The notes under the pieces: generated by a model
What the model saw: only the letters and a program-made list of their open reading frames with translations
Databases searched by the model: none
What the model was told of the DNA's origin: nothing
Program-made: the position numbers and the translations under genes
In this document: piece by piece, positions 7,885 to 15,977 of the stretch
Layout of the letters: each line of letters begins with the position of its first letter
Numbering within the stretch: position 1 is the stretch's first letter
Source of the DNA: UBA10649 sp963749905
GTDB lineage: Bacteria; Actinomycetota; Actinomycetes; S36-B12
Direction of reading: 5' to 3'
Assembly: GCA_963749905.1 (NCBI GenBank)
Contig: CAVVOF010000004.1
Location: 186,001-250,000, forward strand
Length of the DNA stretch: 64,000 nt

Positions 7885-8092
7885 CTCCTCCCGAATGCTG
7901 ACGCCCTCTCAGCACCAAATGAAAGAACCCAGGGGATCAACCCTGGGTTCTTTCATTTCGTAGCGGGGAGAAACGGAGGATGCACGATCTTTGGGCTGCG
8001 TGCCCCGCAAGTTGGCCTCACAAACAGCCACTTCTGCATCCCCCTGTGCACCCCCCTGGGGGTGCAGACCCGCACCCCCCTCGCACACTTTC
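7885..8092. repeat. Structured repeat, copy 2 (behind hepT)
   Basis: About 208 bp, same order of parts as copy 1 at 6742-6950: CTCCTCCCG leader, 18-bp perfect hairpin 7917-7958, GTAGCGGGG, then the conserved GATGCACGATC, GCGTGCCCCGC, CTCACAAAC and CACTTCTGCA blocks and the CTCGCACACTTTC end. The stem GGGGGTGC/GCACCCCC differs from copy 1 by a compensatory pair change. It ends 48 bp from the hepT stop codon. Confidence 0.75.
7917..7958 (-). terminator. Strong hairpin, probable terminator of the MntA/HepT operon
   Basis: An 18-bp perfect stem (AAATGAAAGAACCCAGGG and its complement) around a six-base loop. It lies about 180 bp behind hepT on the minus strand. Palindromic, so it could also stop transcription arriving from the left. 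Confidence 0.6.
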
Positions 8093-8140
8093 GAACGCAC
8101 GTTCACGGTTCGGGCATCGCAATGGGCGCCGGGAGCCCGT

Positions 8141-8503
8141 TCATGACTTACCTGGCCCGATCGTCTTCGCGGCTGCCCCGAACAAGGGCTCAAGCGAGTG
8201 AGTCCAGTCGGGAAGGTCCCGGGCGAGGGTCAACCAGGTCAACTGGCGATTGATCTCGTCGTATTGGTGGATCAGGAAGTTCCGATTCGCGACGGCCAGG
8301 GCCCAGTCGACACCTGCAGGAGGCAGCACGTCCAGACGCGAGAGTCGGTTGGCGGCCTCTCCGAGCTTCATCATCAGCGAGTCGCCCGCTTCCTGGAGCA
8401 GGACGTCCTGAAGGTAGGCCTGCCTGCCGCGGGAGACGATCTCGGTCACGCGCGCCAGCCACTGCTGGATGTGGAGCAGTTCTTTCGCCGCGCGACGGTC
8501 CAT
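8141..8503 (-). CDS. hepT: HepT-type HEPN ribonuclease toxin
   Basis: A 120-residue all-helical HEPN (DUF86) protein. The catalytic signature R-x4-H-x-Y is present as RNFLIHQY in the C-terminal half. Family members cleave RNA and are silenced by AMP transfer to the tyrosine of this motif by the partner MntA. ATG 8503 overlaps the mntA stop as TGATG; GTG 8506 is the alternative. The operon order, antitoxin first, is usual. Confidence 0.88.
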   Translation of the reverse strand: MDRRAAKELLHIQQWLARVTEIVSRGRQAYLQDVLLQEAGDSLMMKLGEAANRLSRLDVLPPAGVDWALAVANRNFLIHQYDEINRQLTWLTLARDLPDWTHSLEPLFGAAAKTIGPGKS

Positions 8504-8976
8504 CACAGGCGCACCGCCTCGCGACGGATGTCGTCGTCCACGAACGCCTTAAGGCCGCCATACTCGACAACGTCCACATGCCGACCGAGCACGTCCTCGA
8601 GCAGTTGCTGGAACCTCACAAGGCCGAACGACGATGTCCCGCGGGGGGCCCGGACGAGCAGGTCGATGTCCGAATCACGTGAGGCCTCGCCGCGCGCCAC
8701 GGAGCCGAACACCGCCAGCCGCGTGAACCCATGCTCCGCGGCCAGCGCCTTGAGCACCGGAGCGCCCGCCTCCAGCACCACCGCCGGATCGAGCGTCCCT
8801 AGATCAGGGGCGAAGCGCAACTGCTGGCTGACCGCCGGCTGGGACACGCCCAACTTCTCGGCCACCTCGCGTTGACTCATCCCTGAAGCAACCATGGCCC
8901 GCAGAGCGATAACCCGACGCAGCCGCGCAACATCCTCGCCCCGTCGGGCATCTCGGTACTCGGCCACAAGCGTCAT
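8503..8976 (-). CDS. mntA: MntA-like nucleotidyltransferase antitoxin with N-terminal HTH
   Basis: A 157-residue two-domain protein. Residues ~20-55 form a helix-turn-helix (RVIALRAMVASGMSQREVAEKLGVSQPAVSQQL). Residues ~80-157 are a minimal nucleotidyltransferase with FGSVARGEASRDSDIDLLV, the GSx10DxD active-site motif, and a later acidic VDVVEY supplying the third aspartate. The enzyme modifies the HepT tyrosine. The fused DNA-binding domain should let the protein regulate its own promoter. It overlaps hepT by one base. Confidence 0.87.
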   Translation of the reverse strand: MTLVAEYRDARRGEDVARLRRVIALRAMVASGMSQREVAEKLGVSQPAVSQQLRFAPDLGTLDPAVVLEAGAPVLKALAAEHGFTRLAVFGSVARGEASRDSDIDLLVRAPRGTSSFGLVRFQQLLEDVLGRHVDVVEYGGLKAFVDDDIRREAVRL

Positions 8977-9068
8977 AAGTCCATCTTATCGCGATGGGCC
9001 TGGCCAGCACCAGACCAGTCGATATGCCCGCTGACATGTCGCGTGTCAAGCAGACCGACAGCAATCCC

Positions 9069-9389
9069 TCACGCGACTTGGACAGCGTCCTTGAGCTTGG
9101 TGGGAACGGTCTCCGGGAACGAGATGACCAGATGGCGCCCCAGCGCAGTGGCGACGCGCGCAAGGGTATCGACGCGATTGCCGCTACCCCCGCCTTCCTC
9201 CAGGCGTGAGATGACCGACTGCGTCGTCCCCATCCGCTGCGCGAGCTCGCGCTGGCTCAAGCCGGCACCGGTCCGCAGGTCATAGATCATCTGCGCCAGA
9301 GCGAACCCCTCCTCTACCGTCGACCTCGTTCCGGTCGGCACCGGCGGACGCTTGGCCTTGATGTCTTCCCAACGCGAATGATTTGCCAT
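9069..9389 (-). CDS. XRE-family HTH antitoxin
   Basis: A 106-residue protein with a cro/C1 helix-turn-helix: LRTGAGLSQRELAQRMGTTQSVISRLEEGGGSGNRVDTLARVATALG, followed by the strand HLVISFPE. The form with a 45-residue N-terminal extension is common for antitoxins of HigB/RelE-type phage-derived toxins. ATG 9389 is preceded by GGAG. The gene directly upstream, which should encode the toxin, is broken, so this antitoxin is an orphan unless another partner exists. Confidence 0.84.
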   Translation of the reverse strand: MANHSRWEDIKAKRPPVPTGTRSTVEEGFALAQMIYDLRTGAGLSQRELAQRMGTTQSVISRLEEGGGSGNRVDTLARVATALGRHLVISFPETVPTKLKDAVQVA

Positions 9390-9403
9390 TGCTTCTCGTC
9401 TCC

Positions 9404-9722
9404 TCACGGCTTGCTCGCGGCATCCACCGCGGCCTGCTTGCGTGCTCGCTCGATCTCGCCCGTTCGTTGTTGCGCTGCCTACGGAACGTCGTCAGCAGCA
9501 CGATGTGACCGTCCTTGGTAAACCGGTACGTGATTCGCCGGGACGTCGGGCCCAAGGTGAAGCGCAGTTCGAACAACCCCTGCCCAGACTCCGAGAGAAC
9601 GGCATCCGCGCACGGGAGCCAAGGTCGGCCAGCCGGTCAATCAGCACCACCGTCGGTCATGATCAGCGTCGCTGAGCGTCCAGCCACTCGACGATCTCGT
9701 CGAGCAACTCGATGGCAGCCGC
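9404..9722 (-). pseudogene. Broken HigB/RelE-like toxin gene
   Basis: Fragments of one Gp49-type RelE/ParE toxin appear in order but in different frames: AAIELLDEIVEWLDAQRR then stop; VVLIDRLADLGSRARMPFSRSLG; then SGQGLFELRFTLGPTSRR...HIVLLTTFRRQRNNE; then after a shift near 9455 GEIERARKQAAVDAASKP and stop at 9404. The intact protein would be ~105 residues. The order toxin-antitoxin and the 14-bp spacing to the XRE gene fit a HigBA operon. At least three frame changes make it non-functional. Confidence 0.75.
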
Positions 9723-9739
9723 ACCTCAACTATCGCATT

Positions 9740-10315
9740 ACAGCAATCATCGCACAGGTACGATTATTGGCAGCAACTGGCAGGAGCCCGAGTCACTGAA
9801 GAAGCGGATACCACTTTCTGGTGCGTCAGACCCATCACGTAGGTACGCCCAATGATGCGCGCCACTAGCGCGAGGTGGCCCTCGGCGACATCACGTGGCC
9901 CACTTGAGTTGGCGGCAGGGGTCGCGACACCAGGAGGTGATGTCAGCTCGTCCTCGGACGCTGGTCGGAGATCCTGCATCCTTCGCCCACGATTTGCCCA
10001 CTGGCACCCGGATTCGAACGCGCTTAGTACGTAGTAGGACGACCTACCGTCAACTGTTGCGTCACCCTCACCATTGCCGCGAGGGACGAGAGCGCCCCCA
10101 CAGCACTCTGTGGGTCAGGGTCACGGACGGGTTATTGGAGCGTGGTGATGGTCGAGTTCAGATTCAGTGCCACCGCGGCCCTCGTCAGGCTTCGAGCAGC
10201 GATCCCGCAGGTGAGCAGGTTCAGCCTATGGGTTGGTCCATCCAAGACCTGCCGCTCCGTGAGATGGCCGCACTCGTTCGTCTCCGGTGCTCTTCGCCGG
10301 TGGCCGGGTGGTGTG
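9740..10315. other. Non-coding or decayed stretch
   Basis: No frame on either strand shows a recognisable protein, ribosome site or steady codon usage. GC content is lower and patchier than around it. Probably debris of the island between the toxin-antitoxin genes and the glycosyltransferase, plus the promoter of the latter. Confidence 0.4.
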
Positions 10316-10328
10316 GGAGGGTTCACGA

Positions 10329-11504
10329 ATGCGCGTGATGTTCTCCACCACTGCTGGCTCCGGCCACTTCGGTCCTCTTGTGCCCTTCGCTCGGGCGTGC
10401 GTGGCGGCGGGCCATGAGGTGTTGGTGGCCGCCCCGGCGTCCTTCGCCGGCGAAGTCAGGGCTGCGGGTTTCGAGCACCGCCCGTTCGCCGACGTTCCAC
10501 CCGAGCTGCTGGGCCCTGTCTACGGCCGTCTGCCGTCTCTGTCGGCCGAGGAGGCAACCGCCGTCGTCATGGCCGACGTGTTCGGACGCTTGTGCGCACA
10601 GGCCGCTCTGCCTGATTTGGCCGCGATAGTCGACGAGTGGCGTCCTGACATCGTCCTTCGTGAGCCAGCCGAGTACGGGTCCCTCGTTGCGGCCCGTTCG
10701 GCGGGAGTCGCCCAGGCTGTGGTGGCGATCGGCATGATGGAGATGATCGATTCCGTCGTCCCCCTCGTGGCGGCACCGCTTGCCGAGCTTGATGGCCTCG
10801 CCGGCCTTCCCGAGGGCGCCGCGGCCGCGGCTCTGCGGGCGAGCTCGACGCTCACATGTGTCCCAGCGGTGCTCGACGGCTCAGGGACGACTGGGAGCAC
10901 CGGCGCCGGTTCGATCCACCGCTACTTTGATGACTCGCTCACTACGCGAGCGGGCGCACTTCCGCCGGCGTGGGGAGAGCCGTCTCAGCCGCTCGTCTAC
11001 GTCACCTTCGGGTCCGTCGCCGCGGGGATGGGTGACTTCGCGGACCTGTACCCGGCCGTCTTGGCCGCCTTCGCCGATCAGCCGGTCCGGGTGCTCCTCA
11101 CCACAGGTCAGGGTGTGGACCCGGTCGACCTTGCACCACTACCGCCCAATGCCCATGTCGAGCGTTGGTGGCCGCAGTCGGATGTGATGCCGCGCGCGGC
11201 CGCGATGGTCGGTCACGGCGGGTTCGGCACGACCATGGCGGGCCTTGCAGCCGGAGTGCCTCAGGTGGTGGTCCCTTTGTTCGCTCCCGATCAGTACATC
11301 AACGGCAAGCACGTCGCGGCAGTCGGCGCTGGCCTGAATCTCGACGGCGGACCCATGGCCATCCCCGTACTGGCCGAGGCGGTGGAGCATCTGGTGGCCG
11401 ACCCGGCATACCGAACTGCCGCTCAGGCCGTCGCGGATGAGATGGCGGGCCTCCCACCCGTCGCGGAGGCCGTCTCTTTGCTGGAACGCCTCGCCACGCG
11501 CTGA
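10329..11504 (+). CDS. MGT-family (GT1) glycosyltransferase
   Basis: A 391-residue GT-B glycosyltransferase. The N-terminal acceptor domain opens MRVMFSTTAGSGHFGPLVPFARAC; the C-terminal sugar-nucleotide domain has PLVYVTFGSVA, HVERWWPQSDVMPRAAAMVGHGGFGTTMAGLAAGVPQVVVPLFAPDQYING, where HGGFGT and the terminal D-Q contact the donor. The macrolide/aglycone-type family glycosylates polyketides, flavonoids or antibiotics; inactivating an antibiotic is possible, substrate not known. ATG 10329 has GGGAGG seven bases before. It stands alone between the toxin-antitoxin cluster and the tRNA gene, so it was probably acquired with the island. Confidence 0.88.
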   Translation: MRVMFSTTAGSGHFGPLVPFARACVAAGHEVLVAAPASFAGEVRAAGFEHRPFADVPPELLGPVYGRLPSLSAEEATAVVMADVFGRLCAQAALPDLAAIVDEWRPDIVLREPAEYGSLVAARSAGVAQAVVAIGMMEMIDSVVPLVAAPLAELDGLAGLPEGAAAAALRASSTLTCVPAVLDGSGTTGSTGAGSIHRYFDDSLTTRAGALPPAWGEPSQPLVYVTFGSVAAGMGDFADLYPAVLAAFADQPVRVLLTTGQGVDPVDLAPLPPNAHVERWWPQSDVMPRAAAMVGHGGFGTTMAGLAAGVPQVVVPLFAPDQYINGKHVAAVGAGLNLDGGPMAIPVLAEAVEHLVADPAYRTAAQAVADEMAGLPPVAEAVSLLERLATR

Positions 11505-11767
11505 CTCCACCTCCAACGACCACCGGCCGCCCCTTCGGGGTACCGAAGATCTCACCTCGTGCACAGCCCTCGATCCAGACTCGTGCGTCTGGTCTGCCGC
11601 GCTCTTCTTGTAGGTGTCGGGATTGCTGTCGGTCTAATTGACCCCCGTTGAGTCGCTCGCGCGGTGCCCTGGTGCGAACTTGCAGCCTACCGAGCCCTAG
11701 ACACCGTTGACGGGGAGTGAAGTGTCCCGACATGGTGCCGGGCGTGTTTGCTCGCCCTCCCCCGAAA

Positions 11768-11805
11768 CGACGAAGAGCCCCTGATCTCTCAGGGACTCTC
11801 GGTCG
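11768..11805 (-). terminator. Hairpin behind the initiator tRNA gene
   Basis: Imperfect stem CGACGAAGAGCCCCTGA with TCAGGGACTCTCGGTCG and a four-base loop, 33 bases past the tRNA 3' end on the minus strand. Likely the tRNA terminator. The rest of 11505-11767 shows nothing recognisable. Confidence 0.6.
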
Positions 11806-11837
11806 TACTGAACAGCCATTTAGTTGACCGTTCACTT

Positions 11838-11914
11838 TGGTAGCGGGGGCAGGATTTGAACCTGCGACCTCTGGGTTATGAGCCCAGCGAGCTACCGAGC
11901 TGCTCCACCCCGCG
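11838..11914 (-). tRNA. tRNA-fMet (initiator, anticodon CAT)
   Basis: A 77-nt gene on the minus strand with encoded CCA. Cloverleaf parts: acceptor GCGGGG/CCCCGC, D-arm GAGCAGCTCGGTAGCTC, anticodon arm CTGGG-CTCATAA-CCCAG, T-arm GCAGG-TTCAAAT-CCTGC. Initiator marks are the unpaired 1-72 position (C1 opposite U72) and the three G-C pairs in the anticodon stem. It is close to the well-known bacterial initiator sequence. It marks the right edge of the accessory island. Confidence 0.96.
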
Positions 11915-12077
11915 TCGCCTTGCCCCGTAAGGATACGGGCCTCTGATCCAGTCGCCAAATCGGGGTCCGGTGCCAGCAGTGGCGCCCGCCGCGTCGGGCG
12001 CCACCTACCGCGACCACACCACATCTGCCAGAGTGGACGTTGACCCCGGGGATGGTCGCGATTCGCAAGGAGCACCT

Positions 12078-12935
12078 ATGCCGTTGCTGACGCTTGCCGA
12101 CGGACGACAACTGAGCTACGACGACTACGGAGCCCCCGACGGTGTCCCCGTCGTCTTCAGCCATGGCTTCTCGGACAGTCGGCTGATCCGCAACCCGGAC
12201 GACGACCTCACCCGCAGTGTCGGCGTCCGGGTCATCGCCGCCGACCAACCAGGCGTCGGTCAGTCCACGCCCCTGCCGGGACGCCGCATGGTCGACTGGG
12301 GCGCCGACATGGAGCAGCTCGCCGACGCCCTGGGCTTGAGCACCTTCGCGGTCGCCGGGCACTCCGGCGGCGGCCCGCACACACTGGCGATCGCGCATCA
12401 TCTCCCGGATCGCGTGACTCGAGGCGTGCTCGCGTCCCCCGTCGGCCCCCTCGACAAGGAGGGGTTCGACCACATGATGGCCATGAAGGACCTCAAGCTC
12501 ATCGTGCGCCTCCACCACTTCCATCGGCTGATCCGCTGGGCGTACCGAGCCGATGTCAAGAAGGCTGAGAAGGACATCAGCGCCTTCATCGATGGCATGG
12601 CGAAGGAGGATCCCGGCGATGCAGCGACGTTCAACGCCTCGCCCGAGCAGCGCCAGATGTTCGCCGAGAACTTCGCAGCGGGCATGGCTCAGGACGAGGA
12701 GGGCCTCTACGAGATGACGATGGCGCTGTGGGACTGGGGCTTCGATATCACCGATGTCCATCAGCCGTTCACGGTCCTCTACGGGGACCACGACGACATC
12801 ATCGAGCCGGCGATGCCGGCACGAGTGGCCGAGCTGCTTCCTCAGGGAGAGGCGAGCCTCTGGCCGGGCGCAGGTCACTACGGCTTCGTCGACCGCGACC
12901 GATGGGTCGCGTTTCTCGGCGCGGTCGTCGGCTAG
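12078..12935 (+). CDS. Alpha/beta hydrolase
   Basis: A 285-residue alpha/beta hydrolase. Oxyanion region FSHGFSDSR, nucleophile elbow AGHSGGG (Ser ~96), acid in VLYGDHDDI and His in GAGHYGF form the triad. LTLADGRQLSYDDYGAPDGVPV at the start is typical of the esterase/lipase or epoxide-hydrolase-like subgroup. Substrate unknown. ATG 12078 follows AAGGAG by six bases. It converges on the membrane-protein gene 12939-13649. Confidence 0.88.
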   Translation: MPLLTLADGRQLSYDDYGAPDGVPVVFSHGFSDSRLIRNPDDDLTRSVGVRVIAADQPGVGQSTPLPGRRMVDWGADMEQLADALGLSTFAVAGHSGGGPHTLAIAHHLPDRVTRGVLASPVGPLDKEGFDHMMAMKDLKLIVRLHHFHRLIRWAYRADVKKAEKDISAFIDGMAKEDPGDAATFNASPEQRQMFAENFAAGMAQDEEGLYEMTMALWDWGFDITDVHQPFTVLYGDHDDIIEPAMPARVAELLPQGEASLWPGAGHYGFVDRDRWVAFLGAVVG

Positions 12936-12938
12936 GGA

Positions 12939-13649
12939 CTACTCCGCGGCCTCGGCGGGCTCGAGGGGCTCCGCCGTCTGTGCGGCCTCCGTCGGTGACT
13001 GGTGCGCTCCTGCGCTGCGGTAGATCAGTGCCCACGTCGTGGTGATCCAGGCCGCCCCCAGCCCGGCCACCAGCCACACCACTAGCGACGCAAGCGGGTT
13101 CCGCGTGAAGAACGTGAACAGGCCGGCCATCACGTCGCCGACGATGAGGACCAGGCCGATGATTGCGACGGTCACCAGCCAGCGCCAGAATCGGCGGCCG
13201 AGCGCCCGGAAGTTGGCACCGAGCGGGTTGCGCTCGCCGTCGAGCGCGGCCAGCAGCAGGAACGGCAGCACGGCAGCGACGACGAGGCCCGGGATCGTGT
13301 ACAGCGCGAGACCGACACTGACGAGAACGAGCCACCCGAGCGCCCACAGCGCGTAGGGACCGAGGTTCGCCCGCAGTCGGGAGAGCGCCGCACCCCACCC
13401 GACCGGGCCGTCCGGCACCTGGAGGGCGGTACTCGCGACGAGGCCGAAGGCCACCCCGAAGACCATTGCGCTCAGCGCTGCTGCGATGACGGCCCACCAT
13501 GCGGTGTCGTACGTGAACGCCGGCCAGACCAGCAGCGCCTGCAGGATCGCGTTGACGACCACCACCGGGAGCAGTACGCGCCAGCCGCGCCACATGCGCA
13601 CGAACCCGGACGCCAGGGCGGAGACGCGGTACAGCTTCGGGTCGGCCAT
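12939..13649 (-). CDS. Polytopic membrane protein (236 aa)
   Basis: Six hydrophobic segments in three pairs, resembling YihY/DUF4013-type or glycerophosphoryl-diester-phosphodiesterase membrane-region proteins. The middle loop GERNPLGANFRALGRRFWRW is basic and probably cytosolic. The last 25 residues are acidic and alanine-rich. Last gene of a three-gene unit: metallophosphoesterase, lipoprotein, this protein, each overlapping the next by one to four bases. Specific function unknown. Confidence 0.75.
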   Translation of the reverse strand: MADPKLYRVSALASGFVRMWRGWRVLLPVVVVNAILQALLVWPAFTYDTAWWAVIAAALSAMVFGVAFGLVASTALQVPDGPVGWGAALSRLRANLGPYALWALGWLVLVSVGLALYTIPGLVVAAVLPFLLLAALDGERNPLGANFRALGRRFWRWLVTVAIIGLVLIVGDVMAGLFTFFTRNPLASLVVWLVAGLGAAWITTTWALIYRSAGAHQSPTEAAQTAEPLEPAEAAE

Positions 13650-14023
13650 CAGCCACCCACCCCGTCAGTGGCGCGAGCGGCCTCGTCGAGCACCGACTGC
13701 ACCTCGCCGTCGTAGACGACCGACCCGCCGACCGTGACCGTCATCGTGTGCGGCTTGGTCCCGATGTCGGCCTGGACGCTGATCGGGGCGCCGTCGGTGA
13801 GGCTGCCGACGCACGAGACCGACTCGCCGGCCTGCGTGCACACCGGCGCCTCGAGGATGCCGAACTTGCGCTTCAGGAGGACGTCGGTGGCCGCGAACTT
13901 CACGCTGGTCAGCGCGTCCCCGCCCACCGGGGCCAGTCCGTCCAGCTGCGAGGCGCAGCCCGTGAGCGCACCGGCGAACAGCGCGGCGGCGCCAGCCAGC
14001 AGTCCGATCCGGCTTGCCCTCAT
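13649..14023 (-). CDS. Small lipoprotein (DUF4333-like size)
   Basis: A 124-residue lipoprotein: basic start MRASRIG, hydrophobic core, lipobox LTGC. The mature part has two further cysteines (APVCTQ and VSCVG), probably disulfide-bonded, and a TMTVTVGGSVVYDGEV strand pair. No catalytic motif. The start overlaps the stop of the metallophosphoesterase gene (ATGA) and its stop overlaps the following start (TGATG), so it is translated together with both. Confidence 0.78.
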   Translation of the reverse strand: MRASRIGLLAGAAALFAGALTGCASQLDGLAPVGGDALTSVKFAATDVLLKRKFGILEAPVCTQAGESVSCVGSLTDGAPISVQADIGTKPHTMTVTVGGSVVYDGEVQSVLDEAARATDGVGG

Positions 14024-15813
14024 CCCGGCCACCCGGCCTCCCAGGCCATGATCCGCGCCCGGTCGGTCGCCTGCGCGGTCTCGAGTGCGGCATCGGTGAT
14101 CGCAGAGAGGTCGAAGGGTGCCGGCAGCAGCAGTTCGGTGTTGCGGTCCATGGGCGAGCCGATCCTCAGGCTCGGGTTCTCGACCCAGTCGTTGGCGCTG
14201 AGCTGCCGGCTCAAGCTGGCCAGGCCGGTCGGTGTGAGGTCGCCGTCCCACTCTGCGGGGCCCGCGTGGTCCAGTGCGGTGGTGAACAGGCTGAGCGTGC
14301 CGTCGCGGTTGTCGACGATCTCGATCACCTGCTGCTGCTGCGGGTAGTCGATGCACGAGGCGGTGGTGATCTCCCACAGGCCGCCCGGCGCACCGTCCGA
14401 ACGCTTGTGGGCGGTGATCGTGTTGATGTGGGTGTGGCCGTTGACCCATGCGATCGCGTTCGGGTGCTCGAGGAGCATCGCGACGAACTCCTCCGCATGC
14501 ACCAGGCGCTGCGGCTCGGTGGCCAGCGCCGCGTCGTTCTCCAGCGTGAACGAGTTGTGGTGGCTGAAGATCAGGGCGAGCCGGCCGTCCGCCTCGGCCT
14601 GCTCGAGCCCTGCCCGCAGCCACTCGAACTGGGCCTCGGGGACGGCGCCGTCCGGGCCGGCGATCTGGTTGCAGGTGTCGAGCCCGAACGCACGGACGAA
14701 GGGGCCGATGTCAGCGGCCCAGTACGTATCGCCCGTCTGCAGGTTCGCGTCCGTGAAGCCGTGCCCGACCGGTCCCGGGTTCGGCGTCGTCTCGAAGTGG
14801 GCGCGCATGAAGTCCTGCTGCTCGAGCAGTTTGCGGGCCGGGTCCGGCGTGACGGACTTGGAGCCGTAGTGGATGCCGAGGTTGGTCGTGATGGCGTGCA
14901 TCGCGCGGGTGAGCGCTGAGGTCTCGACCGTCCAGTTCTGGACGAAGTCCAGGCCCAGCGCCATCCAGTCCCAGTACTTCCGATCCCCGATCGCAAATTC
15001 CTTGTAGGCCATCGGCACGGCGAGCGTGCCCAGCAGCGTGGTGTCGTGGTTGCCGTAGATGCCGTACCACGGCACCGGCAGCCCGCCGCTGTCCACCTCC
15101 TGGGTGACGGCGGCCTCGAGCATGCCCGGCACCGCCGGGAAGCCGTAGTTGCCGAACCAGTCGGCCTCGGGGTTCTCCGGGTGGTAAGCCCAGTAGGCCT
15201 CGTCCCACACCTGCACGCCCTCGTAGACGCCGACCGCGCCCGAGTTCGGCACTAGCGGAGTGCCGTCGAGCAGGTCGACGTACCAGCGGGTCTCGAGGTG
15301 GCTGAGCATGTCGGCGGTGTCGCCGGTGACGAACGCGGCGGCCAGCGGAGCGCCCGTGACCTGGCTGATCCGCAGGTCGGCGATGCTCTGGACCATCGCA
15401 GAACCGACCTGCGTGGTCAGCGTGTCCTGGGGCCGGAAGGCGCCACCCCATGTCGAGTGGTTCTGCGCGATCATCGGTTCCAGTCGCGCCGGGCTCTGCG
15501 CGTCTATCAGGTGCATGTCCGACAGGTGGCCGAGGTACAGGATCGAGCGACGCCGGTCCTGCCGCGCCGGGTCCGGGATCTGGCCGAGGAGGTCGAGCCT
15601 GGCGAAGTGCGGCTCGCCGTCGCGTACGAACAGGTGTCGGTACCGGCGGTTGACCTCGGGGCCGATGGCGATCGCCTGCTGGAGGGTGCTGGTTCCCGTG
15701 CCCGGCGTGGACGGAGCGGCGAGCACGCTGCCCAAGGCCTGTCGCGGCAGGGCCCATGCAGCGCTCAGTCCGGCGACCGTGCCCAGGAAGGCACGTCTGC
15801 TGAGTCCCGCCAT
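14020..15813 (-). CDS. Tat-exported metallophosphoesterase (TIGR03767-type)
   Basis: A 597-residue calcineurin-like phosphoesterase. An N-terminal twin-arginine signal (LSRRAFLGTVAGLSAAWALP) sends the folded, metal-loaded enzyme outside. Metal ligands: LSDMHLID, FVTGDTAD, YGIYGNHDTT, IFSHHNS and WVNGHTHIN. Length and motifs fit the long actinobacterial TIGR03767 family; substrate unknown. ATG 15813, the third of three in-frame methionines (15861, 15831), is chosen because it gives a normal Tat signal. First gene of the unit with the lipoprotein and the membrane protein. Confidence 0.88.
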   Translation of the reverse strand: MAGLSRRAFLGTVAGLSAAWALPRQALGSVLAAPSTPGTGTSTLQQAIAIGPEVNRRYRHLFVRDGEPHFARLDLLGQIPDPARQDRRRSILYLGHLSDMHLIDAQSPARLEPMIAQNHSTWGGAFRPQDTLTTQVGSAMVQSIADLRISQVTGAPLAAAFVTGDTADMLSHLETRWYVDLLDGTPLVPNSGAVGVYEGVQVWDEAYWAYHPENPEADWFGNYGFPAVPGMLEAAVTQEVDSGGLPVPWYGIYGNHDTTLLGTLAVPMAYKEFAIGDRKYWDWMALGLDFVQNWTVETSALTRAMHAITTNLGIHYGSKSVTPDPARKLLEQQDFMRAHFETTPNPGPVGHGFTDANLQTGDTYWAADIGPFVRAFGLDTCNQIAGPDGAVPEAQFEWLRAGLEQAEADGRLALIFSHHNSFTLENDAALATEPQRLVHAEEFVAMLLEHPNAIAWVNGHTHINTITAHKRSDGAPGGLWEITTASCIDYPQQQQVIEIVDNRDGTLSLFTTALDHAGPAEWDGDLTPTGLASLSRQLSANDWVENPSLRIGSPMDRNTELLLPAPFDLSAITDAALETAQATDRARIMAWEAGWPG

Positions 15814-15977
15814 GGAGGCATCCTGTCGCATGGACCCAGCCGCCACCGGCATTGGCCCCATCTCGTGAATGCCCGGGCGGCGTCCAGCCCCGGGGCCGGC
15901 ACGCTCCGCGACTTGATCGACGAGGGCCGTCGAGCGTGACCCCGGCCTCGGCGATGACCGGGCTGCTCGGGTAGGCC

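Noticed and set aside
6742..8092. CRISPR array
   Set aside because: Only two long, imperfect repeats more than 1 kb apart with genes between; no short regular repeats or cas genes in the window.
9998..10022. T-arm-like string resembling a tRNA end (GATTCGAACG context)
   Set aside because: The presumed T-stem halves do not pair and no acceptor or anticodon arm is found on either side; chance or a fragment at most.
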